Part shown: positions 22,596 to 31,276 of the stretch, in pieces
Numbering within the stretch: position 1 is the stretch's first letter
How the letters are laid out: every line of letters starts with the position of its first letter
Assembly (NCBI RefSeq): GCF_900129725.1
Contig: NZ_FQWQ01000003.1
Coordinates: 248,001-312,000 of the forward strand
Direction: 5' to 3'
Length of the DNA stretch: 64,000 bases
DNA from: Chryseolinea serpens
Lineage (GTDB): Bacteria; Bacteroidota; Bacteroidia; Cytophagales; Cyclobacteriaceae
Notes under the pieces: generated by a model
Told to the model about the DNA's origin: nothing
Database searches by the model: none
The model's input: only the letters and a program-made list of their open reading frames with translations
Made by a program: the position numbers and the translations under genes

Positions 22596-25196
22596 ATGGA
22601 ATTAGTCGAGCGCGATGCGTACCTCAGTATGCTGGCAGAACAGTATCAGCACCTCGTTAACGGCGTCGGGCATACCGTGTTTTTGGGAGGGGAGGCGGGC
22701 GTGGGCAAGACCTCGCTCGTCAATCGTTTCCTGGAAGGCATAGCCGGCAAAGCCAAAATTTATACCGGCGCCTGCGATTCCCTCTTCACACCGCGACCCC
22801 TCGGACCCCTCTATGACATTGCCGGGCAATTGGATAGATCCTTGCTGGAACTGCTGCGAAATGAAAAGGACCGCGCACTGATCTTTACCTCTTTTCTGCA
22901 AGCCTTGTCGACCCCGGGTGCCCCGGTCGTGTTGGTGTTCGAAGACATTCACTGGGCCGATGAAGCTACGATCGACTTCATAAAATTCCTGGCGCGTCGC
23001 ATTGCCCGCATTCCGTGTTTGTTCCTGCTGACGTTTCGCGATGAGGAAGCCAACTTTTATATTCCCCTGAAGGCCTTGTTCGGTGAACTCCCCGCAGGCC
23101 TGTTCACCAAACGCATTGTACAAAGACTTTCGCGCGAAGCCGTGGACCGCATGGCACTGGAGAAAGGCTACGCTTCAGGCAAAGAAGTATACGCCCTCAC
23201 CTCCGGGAATCCTTTTTATGTGACGGAGATCCTCGCCAGCTATAGCCCCGGCATCCCCGAAAAGGTGAAAGACGCTATCCTCACCGTCTTTCACGGGCGT
23301 GATGAAACCACGCAAGCGCTGTGGGAATTTTTGTCCATCCTGCCCTCGGGTATTGACTACAAAAAAGCGGAACAGATCGATCCTCACTTTCCAAAGGGCC
23401 TGGAACACTGTATGCGATCAGGTATTATCGTGAGCAAAAATGATTTCCTCTACTTCAAACACGAACTCTACCGCATCGCCATCGAAGAGTCGATGACGCC
23501 CTACCGGCGCAAAAGCCTGCACCACCGGATACTCCAGATCATGTTGGACTGCCCTGTGGAATTCAACAACCTCTCGGAAGTTGTGCACCACGCCAGGCTA
23601 GCCGATGACCGCGCGACCGTAGCGCGCCTCGCACCCCAAGCCGCCAAAGAAGCCGCCGCGTTGGGTGCTCACCTTCAGGCATCCAAGCTTTACCTGACGG
23701 CCATTGAATACACCGACCCCACGGACCCTATGCTGGTAGAGCTCTATGAACGTCATGCCTACGAATGCTATCTCACCAACCAGATCGCACCGGCTATCGC
23801 CTCACAACAAATCGTGCTCGCGATGTGGCGCGAACGGAAAGTGAAATTGAGAGAAGGCGACACCCTTCGCTTTTTGTCGCGACTCTGGTGGTTTAGCGGG
23901 CATCGTGAACAATCCATCGCACTGGCACGTGAAGCGATCGAAGTTTTGGAGAACGGTTTTCCAACACGCGAGCGTGCATTGGCCTATAGCAACCTGGCAC
24001 AACTCAGCATGCTGGCCGACGATCCCGCAAACACGTTGCTCTGGGGAAACAAAGCCATCGACCTGGCACAGCGCATGGACGACCAGGAGATCCTTTCGCA
24101 TGCCCTCAACAATGTGGGCGCGGTGCAAATAAAATTTAGTAACGATGCAACAGAAGGAGCAGCCAAGCTCCAGGAGAGCCTGGCCATTGCGTTAAAGAAC
24201 GGCTTGCACGAACACGCGGCCCGGGCCTACACCAATCTCTCTTATTCTTATGTGTTGATCCGGCAGTATAAAAAAGCTACCACATTTTTTGATGAGGGAC
24301 TAAAGTACTGTGAAGAGCGCGACTTGAAATCATGGTCGTATTATATGGAGAGCGAAAGGGTGAAGATCCTGTTGGATACAGGCGCCTGGCCTGAAGCCGA
24401 AGCACTGGCCCTATCGTTACTGAGCAATGCTCTTCAACCGATCACCACAAAGATCGGCGCCATCGTTACGCTGGCGCGCCTGAAGACAAGGCGAGGAGAA
24501 TTTGAAGAAGCGCGACAATTGATTGAGGAAGGAAAACGGATCGCCCCCCAAACCAGCGAAGCCCAACGCATCGTTCCCGTGCTGACCGCCGCAATGGAAT
24601 TTAGCTGGATCACCGGGGAGCCTCTTCCCCTGGAAGAATTGAAAGGCGTAGAAGAATCCTTGTTCTTTCAAAAAGATACATCCTGGCATTATACCGCGTT
24701 GGCGTACTGGATGCACAAATGCAGACTGCCGTTGACCAGTAACATCGATTTTGTTGGTCCCTTCCGTTTAGAAATGGAGGGCCACTGGAAAGCTGCCGCA
24801 GAACAATGGGAGGAAGCCGGGTGCCGCTATGAACACGCGCTGGCGCTGCTGGGTGGCGACGAGAAACATCAAAAGCTAGGCATCCTCTTGCTCGATGAAA
24901 TGGGCGCCACCGCCACCAGCGAAATGCTAAAGCTGAAATTAAAAGGACTGGGCATGCGAAACATTCCGAGAGGACCGCGCGAAAGCACCCGAAACAATCC
25001 CGCCCAACTCACCGGCCGCCAGATCGAGATCCTGAACCTGTTGCAAGGCGGCGCGCCCAACAAAGAGATAGCCGACAAGTTGTTCATCTCGCCCAAAACC
25101 GTGGACCATCATATCTCGGCCATCCTCTCGAAGCTGGAAGTGACCTCGCGCGCCAAGGCGGTGCTGGAGGCGCAGAAGTTGGGTATCTTAAAATAG
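22596..25196 (+). CDS. LuxR-family regulator with AAA ATPase and TPR-like repeats (LAL/MalT-like)
   Basis: 866 residues, typical of large ATP-binding LuxR regulators. The N-terminal AAA module has Walker A FLGGEAGVGKTSLV (about 25-40) and Walker B VLVFEDIHWADEAT (about 110-125). The middle (about 330-690) is a run of TPR-like helices, for example NLAQLSMLADDPANTLLWG and AARAYTNLSYSYVLIRQYKKA. The C-terminal HTH (about 805-866) has LTGRQIEILNLLQGGAPNKEIADKLFISP-type GerE features and TVDHHISAILSKLEV. It binds ATP and an unknown signal, oligomerises and activates transcription. It lies between two DUF4242 genes, its likely targets. Confidence 0.93.
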   Translation: MELVERDAYLSMLAEQYQHLVNGVGHTVFLGGEAGVGKTSLVNRFLEGIAGKAKIYTGACDSLFTPRPLGPLYDIAGQLDRSLLELLRNEKDRALIFTSFLQALSTPGAPVVLVFEDIHWADEATIDFIKFLARRIARIPCLFLLTFRDEEANFYIPLKALFGELPAGLFTKRIVQRLSREAVDRMALEKGYASGKEVYALTSGNPFYVTEILASYSPGIPEKVKDAILTVFHGRDETTQALWEFLSILPSGIDYKKAEQIDPHFPKGLEHCMRSGIIVSKNDFLYFKHELYRIAIEESMTPYRRKSLHHRILQIMLDCPVEFNNLSEVVHHARLADDRATVARLAPQAAKEAAALGAHLQASKLYLTAIEYTDPTDPMLVELYERHAYECYLTNQIAPAIASQQIVLAMWRERKVKLREGDTLRFLSRLWWFSGHREQSIALAREAIEVLENGFPTRERALAYSNLAQLSMLADDPANTLLWGNKAIDLAQRMDDQEILSHALNNVGAVQIKFSNDATEGAAKLQESLAIALKNGLHEHAARAYTNLSYSYVLIRQYKKATTFFDEGLKYCEERDLKSWSYYMESERVKILLDTGAWPEAEALALSLLSNALQPITTKIGAIVTLARLKTRRGEFEEARQLIEEGKRIAPQTSEAQRIVPVLTAAMEFSWITGEPLPLEELKGVEESLFFQKDTSWHYTALAYWMHKCRLPLTSNIDFVGPFRLEMEGHWKAAAEQWEEAGCRYEHALALLGGDEKHQKLGILLLDEMGATATSEMLKLKLKGLGMRNIPRGPRESTRNNPAQLTGRQIEILNLLQGGAPNKEIADKLFISPKTVDHHISAILSKLEVTSRAKAVLEAQKLGILK

Positions 25197-25205
25197 GGGA
25201 CCCCG

Positions 25206-25229
25206 GGAGGATAAAATAGGGAATCCTCC
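25206..25229 (+). promoter_or_regulatory. Hairpin between luxR-type gene and DUF4242 gene
   Basis: GGAGGAT at 25206-25212 pairs with ATCCTCC at 25223-25229, 10 bases after the regulator stop. There is no T-run, so it may be an RNA-processing or attenuation structure and not a full terminator. Confidence 0.35.
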
Positions 25230-25260
25230 TGGCGCACAAATGCCCAGCCAAAACCAGCTT

Positions 25261-25287
25261 GCAGAGAAATTAAAACAAATTCTCTGC
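25261..25287 (+). promoter_or_regulatory. Hairpin directly before DUF4242 start
   Basis: GCAGAGAA at 25261-25268 pairs with TTCTCTGC at 25280-25287, and the ATG follows immediately at 25288. A stem at this place would bury the ribosome entry region and could limit translation. If the gene instead started upstream at 25240, the repeat would be coding, but the protein family begins at 25288. Confidence 0.4.
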
Positions 25288-25560
25288 ATGAAAAAATTCA
25301 TCATCGAACGCGAGCTGCCGGGAGCCGGCAAACTCACCCCCTCCGAATTGAAGTCCATTGCCACCAAGTCGTGCGAAGTTGTGGACAACCTGGAGGCACA
25401 GTACCATTGGATCCAAACCTTCGTGACCGATAACAAACTGTATTGTGTCCACATCGCACCCGACCGCGAAACGGTTTTGGAACACGCCCGCCAGGGTGGC
25501 TTTCCTGCCGACAAAGTATCCGAAGTAAGAAGTATTATGGATCCGACCACCAGCGCATAA
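25288..25560 (+). CDS. DUF4242 domain protein (cytoplasmic, single domain)
   Basis: 90 residues from ATG at 25288, where homologues usually begin (MKKFIIERELPGAGKLTP). The domain includes SCEVVDNLEAQYHWIQTFVT and NKLYCVHIAPDRETVLEHA, a ferredoxin-like DUF4242 fold with the conserved Tyr-Cys. Unlike the lipoprotein at 21862 it has no signal and only one domain. It follows the LuxR/ATPase regulator by 91 bases on the same strand and is likely under its control. Function unknown; family members have been linked to metal binding. Confidence 0.85.
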   Translation: MKKFIIERELPGAGKLTPSELKSIATKSCEVVDNLEAQYHWIQTFVTDNKLYCVHIAPDRETVLEHARQGGFPADKVSEVRSIMDPTTSA

Positions 25561-25616
25561 AAATAAGAGAAGATAATAGTATCTTAGGTAAACAGGAGCC
25601 CAACCCGACCCTCTCT

Positions 25617-26822
25617 ATGAATTCCTCTCCAAACATCGGCGGAGCCTCTCGCATACAATCGGTAGACCTTTTGCGAGGTGCGGTCATGATCATTATGGCA
25701 ATCGACCACGTGCGCGTCTATTCCGGCATTCCCGCCGGGGGGCCAACCGCCGATGTTTTCTTTACCCGCTGGATCACCCATTACTGTGCACCGACGTTCG
25801 TTTTCTTCGCCGGCACCAGTGCGTTCCTGTATTTTCAAAAAACAGGCGATAAGGGACCCGTGGCAAGATTCTTACTAACCCGCGGCCTGCTGCTGGTACT
25901 GCTGGAAATGACAGTGATCCGTTTCTTCTGGATGTTCAATTTTGACTACGCCACCTTCACTTTCACCGGCGTGATCTGGATGCTGGGATGGTGCATGGTG
26001 TTGATGGCGGCCTTTGTCGGGCTCCGTCCATCGACGCTGGGTATAGTAGGACTCGTGATCATTTTCGGTCAGCAAGTTTTTCAATTTGTGCCACAGCTTT
26101 TTCCGGCTTCCCTGCAAGGGTCCGTAGCAAAAGTCTGGGGCTTCTTCTATCCACCGGCCATGGAGGGATTGTCTGGCGCCGGAAACCTCTCCGGAACATC
26201 GGGTATGGACAAACCGTTTGGCCTCAGCATTTTCTATGTGATCATCCCCTGGATTGGGGTGATGATGGCGGGATACGGTTTCGGAAAATTGTTGCTGAGA
26301 CCATCGGCTGAAGTAAAAAAGCTCTGTTTGCGCATAGGCCTGGGAGCGGTGGTTCTTTTTCTCGTCGGAGGGATCATCATGGCTTCGATAAACATACCTC
26401 CGGATGACACCACGCCTTTCCTGTTCCGGTTGCTCGGCCAAAAAAAATATCCGCCTTCTCAACTCTTCCTGCTCATGACCCTCGGTCCCATCATCGCGCT
26501 TGTACCCTGGGCTGAGAAAACGCACGGCCGCCTGGCCGACGCGGTGAAGATCGTCGGGCGTGTGCCGATGTTTTATTATCTGCTGCATTTGCTATTGATC
26601 CACCTCTCTGCATTCATCGTGAATCTATTGTTGTACGGAGCGATACACCAGGACTGGTACACGAATGCACCGTTCGTGGGGATGGCCGAAGATCAGCGCT
26701 GGGGCCTGCCGTTGTTGTATTTGGTATGGGCTATCGACGTGGTGATCTTGTATTATGTCTGCCGGTGGTATGCCCGGTATAAGGCCGAACATCCGGAAAT
26801 AGGATGGATGAAGTATATATAG
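25617..26822 (+). CDS. DUF1624 / heparan-alpha-glucosaminide N-acetyltransferase-like membrane protein
   Basis: 401 residues from ATG at 25617; the longer frame overlaps the DUF4242 gene and lacks family sequence. Begins RIQSVDLLRGAVMIIMAIDHVRVY, the signature of the family (conserved Asp and the active-site His in IDHVR), and has about ten membrane helices. HYCAPTFVFFAGTSAFLY and GRVPMFYYLLHLLLIHL are further conserved loops. The human relative HGSNAT moves acetyl groups across the lysosomal membrane to glucosamine; bacterial members are presumed to acylate envelope sugars. It starts 56 bases after the DUF4242 gene and may be co-transcribed. Confidence 0.9.
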   Translation: MNSSPNIGGASRIQSVDLLRGAVMIIMAIDHVRVYSGIPAGGPTADVFFTRWITHYCAPTFVFFAGTSAFLYFQKTGDKGPVARFLLTRGLLLVLLEMTVIRFFWMFNFDYATFTFTGVIWMLGWCMVLMAAFVGLRPSTLGIVGLVIIFGQQVFQFVPQLFPASLQGSVAKVWGFFYPPAMEGLSGAGNLSGTSGMDKPFGLSIFYVIIPWIGVMMAGYGFGKLLLRPSAEVKKLCLRIGLGAVVLFLVGGIIMASINIPPDDTTPFLFRLLGQKKYPPSQLFLLMTLGPIIALVPWAEKTHGRLADAVKIVGRVPMFYYLLHLLLIHLSAFIVNLLLYGAIHQDWYTNAPFVGMAEDQRWGLPLLYLVWAIDVVILYYVCRWYARYKAEHPEIGWMKYI

Positions 26823-26888
26823 CGGCCGGGCTCTTTTGCTGATGAAATAAAAGTATCTAATTATATCTTAAAAGTAGAAACATATCAT

Positions 26889-26896
26889 TAGCTTTG
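26889..26896 (+). promoter_or_regulatory. Putative -7 promoter box for second PadR module
   Basis: TAGCTTTG matches TAnnTTTG and lies 25 bases before the PadR ATG at 26921. A clear -33 box is not visible. Confidence 0.35.
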
Positions 26897-26920
26897 TTTA
26901 CAAGAAAACCAAAGTAGTGA

Positions 26921-27250
26921 ATGAAAGGCTACATCGGCGAATTTGAAGAGCTGGTATTGCTCACCATCGCAAGCCTGGGCGAAAATGCTTATGGCGTCGC
27001 GATCAAAGAAGACATCGAAATGCGGGCTGATCGCGACATCAGCCTGGGGGCGTTGCATTCCACCATCACGCGATTGGAAGAGAAGAAATTTATCCGATCG
27101 TGGCTCGGCGAGCCCACACAAGAGCGGGGTGGGAGACGAAAGCGATTCTTCGAACTCACCCACCAGGGAAAGGTCGCGTTGCACGAGATCAAGGCGCTAC
27201 GGGATGAACTTTGGAAACTTTCAAAAGCCACCCTCACGCTAGCCAAATGA
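26921..27250 (+). CDS. PadR-family transcriptional regulator
   Basis: 109 residues starting MKGYIGEFEELVLLTIASLGENAYGVAI, closely parallel to the PadR protein at 17179. Winged-helix features: recognition region LGALHSTITRLEEKKFIRSWLG and wing PTQERGGRRKRFFELTHQG. Likely a repressor of the permease gene that overlaps its stop codon. The two PadR-permease pairs in this window have the same order and the same ATGA overlap, in opposite orientation. Confidence 0.93.
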   Translation: MKGYIGEFEELVLLTIASLGENAYGVAIKEDIEMRADRDISLGALHSTITRLEEKKFIRSWLGEPTQERGGRRKRFFELTHQGKVALHEIKALRDELWKLSKATLTLAK

Positions 27251-29925
27251 AAACAAAACCCTCCGTTAAACCCCCACGCCTGGCCGACCGCCTTTTTGAA
27301 TGGTACTGTAACAATGCGTCCATTGAAGACCTGCACGGCGACCTGGAAGAATTGTTTTTTAGAAACCTGGAAAAGATGTCGGTGCGCCGCGCCAAATGGA
27401 ACTATTGGCGACACGTGCTGTCGCTGATTTTTTCCTATGCCTTGCGACGAAGAAAACAACGGGCGGCGTTTCATCCCTATGCCGGCGCGTCGGCCCAAAC
27501 CGCCATGCTGCTCAGTTATTTGAAGATTGGATTCCGCAACCTGGTTAGAAATAAAAGCTATGCCGTGGTGAACATCGGCGGGCTTGCCATTTCCGGCGCA
27601 GTGGGTCTTATGATCTTATTGTTCATCGCTCACGAACGGAGCTATGACCGTTACAATTCAAAAGCCGATCGCATTTATCGGCTGAACTTTGAGCATCGTT
27701 TCGGCGAGAATCATGCGCACATGGCCACCACGCCGGCAATGGCCGCCAGTACCTTGCAACAAGAATTTCCAGAGATTGAATCGACCACGCGGTTCCTGGA
27801 CTACGGCACGTATCTGGTCAGAGCAGCCGAGGCAAAAGAGAGTATCAAAGAATATCATGTGCTGTGGACCGACAGCACGGTCTTTAAAATTTTTTCATTA
27901 CAGGTCCTCGAAGGCAACGCCAACAAGGCCTTGGCTGATCCTTACGGTGTGGCGATCAGCAAGCGCACGGCCGTGAAATACTTTGGCAATGCCAGCGCAC
28001 TGGGAAAATCACTTGTGCTCGACAACCGGATCCACGCTCAGGTCACCGCCGTTTTTGAAGACCTTCCTGCGGTGTCCCACTTCCATGCCGACATGCTCAT
28101 CTCGCTGGCGGGCGATTGGCCCGCAGCCCGTGAGGCAAGGTTTAGTGGATTTTCAAACAATAACTTCAACAGCTATATCCTGCTCCGGCCTGGAGCCGAT
28201 GTGCATAGCCTGGAAGCTAAACTTCCCGCGTTCGTAGAGAAGTACAACGGCCCATCGAAAGGCGGGGATTTTGCAAGGCTTGAACTGATGCCCCTGCTCG
28301 ACATTCATTTGCATTCACAGCTGCGCGGCGAGCTGGAAACAAACGGCGACATCACCTATGTCTATTTGTTTTTTGCCGTGGCGGTATTTGTACTCATCAT
28401 TGCCTGTATCAATTTTATGAACCTGGCGACCGCGCAATCCACACAACGCGCAAAAGAAGTCGGCATCCGGAAAGTGCTGGGGTCACAGCGCGGACATTTG
28501 GTCAGACAATTTTTGCTGGAGTCGTTCATCATCACCGGAGCGGGGTTCACCGTTGCCATCGGCCTGGCGCAGTTGCTGACGGCCCTGTTCTCCAGCATTC
28601 TTCAGAAACCGCTGCAGCTTCCACTAACAGAACCGTGGTTCTATGCGGCGCTAGGTGTCGCCACAGGCGTGGTGAGCCTCCTGGCGGGGGCATATCCTTC
28701 CTTTGTCTTGTCGGGATTTAAACCGGTGAGTGTTTTGAAGGGACGAACATCCTTACGCTCCAACGGTGTTCTGCGCAGCGGACTGGTGGTGTTTCAATTT
28801 GTAGTTTCCATACTGCTAATGGTAGGCGCCTTCACGGTCAATCAACAGGTGGCGTATATTCAAAACAAGAAACTGGGTTTCGAAAAGGATCACGTTTTGC
28901 TGGTGAAAGACGCCTATGCCCTTCGTCCCAATAGCGGCGTATACAAAACAGAGGCGGCGAAGATTCCAGCCGTTCGCAGCACGACGGTGTCGGGATTTAT
29001 TCCCGTCGAAGGCGGTTCGGATTTTCCCCGACGCGATCGTTCATTTTGGAAAGAAGGGACGCAGCCCTCGTCAGACAACCTGGTCAACATCCAACAATGG
29101 AGTGTGGATTTTGACTACATCACCACGCTAGGGCTGGATGTAGTGGATGGAAGAGGTTTTTCAGAAGACTTCCCATCCGATTCAGCTGCGGTGGTCTTGA
29201 ATAAAACCGGTGCCGATCGCTTTGGCCTGGGTTCCGATCCCATCGGCAAACGCATCGCTACATTTGGGGGCGGCCGTGTTCCGGATTTTGATCACCCAGT
29301 ATTCTTTACCGTGATCGGCGTCGTGGACGATTTTCATTTCTCTTCACTGAAGGAGAACATCGGCCCGCTGGCACTTTTCCTGGGCAAGAGCGACGGTTTT
29401 GTCAGCATTCGGTTTGATGGCGACCCAAAGCCGGTCATTGACAAACTCGAAGCCACATGGAAACGCATGGCGCCAGGCCAACCCTTTCAATATTCTTTTC
29501 TCGACCAGGAATACGGGCGCATGTATGCCGGAGAACAGCGCCTCGCAAAGTTGTTTGGCATCTTTGCCGCCTTCGCCGTGATCATCGCCTGCATCGGGTT
29601 GTTCGCACTGACCGCCTACACTTCGCAACAGCGTACAAAGGAGATCGGCATCCGGAAAGTTTTGGGGGCTTCGGTGGCCAGCATTGTCTTTTTGTTGTCG
29701 GGTGAGTTTACAAAACTGATCGTGATTGCTTTTGTTGTCGCCGCGCCGTTGGCCTGGGTTGGCGTGCGGTGGTGGTTGGAGAACTTTACCTATAAAGTTG
29801 ATATTGGACTTATGGTCTATGCTGCAGCGGGGCTCCTGGTTTTGGTGATTGCCTGGCTGACCACGTGGTACCATTCGTTTCGCGCGGCTTCGGCTGATCC
29901 GGTGAAGTCTATTCGCACGGAGTAG
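27247..29925 (+). CDS. FtsX/MacB-type ABC permease with N-terminal permease-prefix domain
   Basis: 892 residues from the ATG at 27247 inside the ATGA overlap with the PadR stop. Prefix domain about 1-75 (LADRLFEWYCNNASIEDLHGDLEELFFRNL), membrane helix 1 near residue 100-120, MacB-like periplasmic domain, FtsX block 1 with NLATAQSTQRAKEVGIRKVL, a second periplasmic region, and FtsX block 2 with SQQRTKEIGIRKVLGASVA. Same architecture as the protein at 14513 but with low overall identity by eye, so an old paralogue. No ATPase gene is adjacent. Predicted inner-membrane component of an export or stress system; cargo unknown. Confidence 0.93.
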   Translation: MKTKPSVKPPRLADRLFEWYCNNASIEDLHGDLEELFFRNLEKMSVRRAKWNYWRHVLSLIFSYALRRRKQRAAFHPYAGASAQTAMLLSYLKIGFRNLVRNKSYAVVNIGGLAISGAVGLMILLFIAHERSYDRYNSKADRIYRLNFEHRFGENHAHMATTPAMAASTLQQEFPEIESTTRFLDYGTYLVRAAEAKESIKEYHVLWTDSTVFKIFSLQVLEGNANKALADPYGVAISKRTAVKYFGNASALGKSLVLDNRIHAQVTAVFEDLPAVSHFHADMLISLAGDWPAAREARFSGFSNNNFNSYILLRPGADVHSLEAKLPAFVEKYNGPSKGGDFARLELMPLLDIHLHSQLRGELETNGDITYVYLFFAVAVFVLIIACINFMNLATAQSTQRAKEVGIRKVLGSQRGHLVRQFLLESFIITGAGFTVAIGLAQLLTALFSSILQKPLQLPLTEPWFYAALGVATGVVSLLAGAYPSFVLSGFKPVSVLKGRTSLRSNGVLRSGLVVFQFVVSILLMVGAFTVNQQVAYIQNKKLGFEKDHVLLVKDAYALRPNSGVYKTEAAKIPAVRSTTVSGFIPVEGGSDFPRRDRSFWKEGTQPSSDNLVNIQQWSVDFDYITTLGLDVVDGRGFSEDFPSDSAAVVLNKTGADRFGLGSDPIGKRIATFGGGRVPDFDHPVFFTVIGVVDDFHFSSLKENIGPLALFLGKSDGFVSIRFDGDPKPVIDKLEATWKRMAPGQPFQYSFLDQEYGRMYAGEQRLAKLFGIFAAFAVIIACIGLFALTAYTSQQRTKEIGIRKVLGASVASIVFLLSGEFTKLIVIAFVVAAPLAWVGVRWWLENFTYKVDIGLMVYAAAGLLVLVIAWLTTWYHSFRAASADPVKSIRTE

Positions 29926-30202
29926 GGTGGGCCTGTACTTTTTTAACTGTCCTCCTTCGCTGAAGCTTCGTCTGGCAGGCAAAGAAATACAAATAACGGG
30001 CGTTAGCTAGTTACATTTTATTCTGAGATTGGGTGTTCTGACCTTTGGTTTCTGGCCGGAGCGGTCTTACCTTTAGGGCTCCTAGACGCAGAAAACCTGC
30101 ATTTCCCGCAATTTTTGAAGAAAAATGAATAACCGCGGTCAATGTTTGTGCCTGATGCGCTACTAATTCGATAGAGTAAATAATAAAAATAGACTTTAGA
30201 AC

Positions 30203-30697
30203 ATGTTTTTAACAAACCGGAATACGTTGGACAGCCACGCGAGGAGTCTCGTGAAGGGTATAAGCTGGCGGGTCGTGGGCACCATCGACACCATCATCCT
30301 TTCCTTTATCGTCACGGGAAACATCGGCAACGCGCTCAAGATCGGGTTCACGGAAGTGTTCACGAAAGTCTTTTTATACTACCTCCACGAACGGATCTGG
30401 AACACCACTTCCTTCGCCCGCACCCGCGACAAAAAACCTTCACACTTGCGCAGCTTGCTGAAAGGCATCTCGTGGCGTGCAGTGGGTACGTTGGACACGA
30501 TGTTCATTGCGTATTTCATCACCGGTGTTCCTCTCGACGCGCTCAAGATCGGCGGCTTCGAAGTATTTACCAAAGTGGCGTTCTTCTATGTTCACGAACG
30601 CATCTGGAGTGGAATAAAGTGGGGACGCGGCACTGCCGTCGCCGCTGTCGCGCAGCCTGAAAAAGTCGAGGTCCGCGAGACCACATTGCAATCCTGA
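30203..30697 (+). CDS. Tandem DUF2061 membrane protein
   Basis: 164 residues containing two copies of the small DUF2061 unit: about 13-66 (SLVKGISWRVVGTIDTIILS to YLHERIW) and about 81-136 (SLLKGISWRAVGTLDTMFIA to YVHERIW). Each has two short hydrophobic helices separated by TEVFTK or FEVFTK. The function of the family is unknown; in many Bacteroidota and marine bacteria it lies beside sulfate assimilation genes, but none is present here. The C-terminal tail (about 137-164) is low complexity. A strong hairpin follows the stop. Confidence 0.9.
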   Translation: MFLTNRNTLDSHARSLVKGISWRVVGTIDTIILSFIVTGNIGNALKIGFTEVFTKVFLYYLHERIWNTTSFARTRDKKPSHLRSLLKGISWRAVGTLDTMFIAYFITGVPLDALKIGGFEVFTKVAFFYVHERIWSGIKWGRGTAVAAVAQPEKVEVRETTLQS

Positions 30698-30716
30698 TTT
30701 TTTAGAACGGAATATT

Positions 30717-30765
30717 AAATAGCGGAAGCGAGCCTGCATGAAAGCAGCATTCGCTTCCGCTATTT
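30717..30765. terminator. Bidirectional terminator with 15-bp stem
   Basis: AAATAGCGGAAGCGA at 30717-30731 pairs perfectly with TCGCTTCCGCTATTT at 30751-30765, followed by CTTTTT. An inner CTGC/GCAG adds to the stem. It ends the DUF2061 transcript and overlaps the last codons of the convergent DUF1801 gene. Confidence 0.85.
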
Positions 30766-31146
30766 CTTTTTAGCCTTCATTTTCTCGGCATTGCGTTTCG
30801 CATTGAATTTTACAATCTTATCGATTAGCGTTAAAGGCATTGGCTTATCCAAGGGAAGTTGTAAAGAGCCTTTGCCGCTCACATAAGGCGCCAGTGCCTC
30901 ATCCCAACCCTGCACACCCGTGGGCACGGGGTATATTCCAATATGTTTTTGATACGCCGCAAAATGGATGAGGTTTCCATCGAGGGTAAAAGTGGGCATC
31001 GCATATTTTATGGTTTCCTCTGCCTTTGGAGCGGCCTTGCGAATAGTGGCCCGTAGGGTCTTCAGAATTTTCTGGATGTTCTCCGGAAAGTCGGCGATGT
31101 AGGCATCGATGCTTTCGGCGGGTGGGCTTTTCATAGTCTTTGCCAT
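30760..31146 (-). CDS. DUF1801 (YdhG-like) protein
   Basis: 128 residues. DUF1801 features: SIDAYIADFPENIQKILKTLR near the start, AAPKAEETIKYAMPTF, and GNLIHFAAYQKHIGIYP, followed by a region with GKGSLQLPLDKPMPLTLI. The tail is Lys-rich (NAKRNAEKMKAKKK). Distant relatives include an iron chaperone for frataxin-like roles (Fra/YdhG group), but no activity is firmly known. Cytoplasmic, single gene, convergent with the DUF2061 gene. Confidence 0.9.
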   Translation of the reverse strand: MAKTMKSPPAESIDAYIADFPENIQKILKTLRATIRKAAPKAEETIKYAMPTFTLDGNLIHFAAYQKHIGIYPVPTGVQGWDEALAPYVSGKGSLQLPLDKPMPLTLIDKIVKFNAKRNAEKMKAKKK

Positions 31147-31276
31147 GGTCTGTGAGATTTTTGATGTATGACAAGCTAGCCAAACAAAGGAAAATAAAAG
31201 CTGTATGAAAACGACAATCAGCGGGGCCGAATGCGGCAGGGTGAATGGGTTGGCTTAGGTTGATGCCTCGCGTCTC

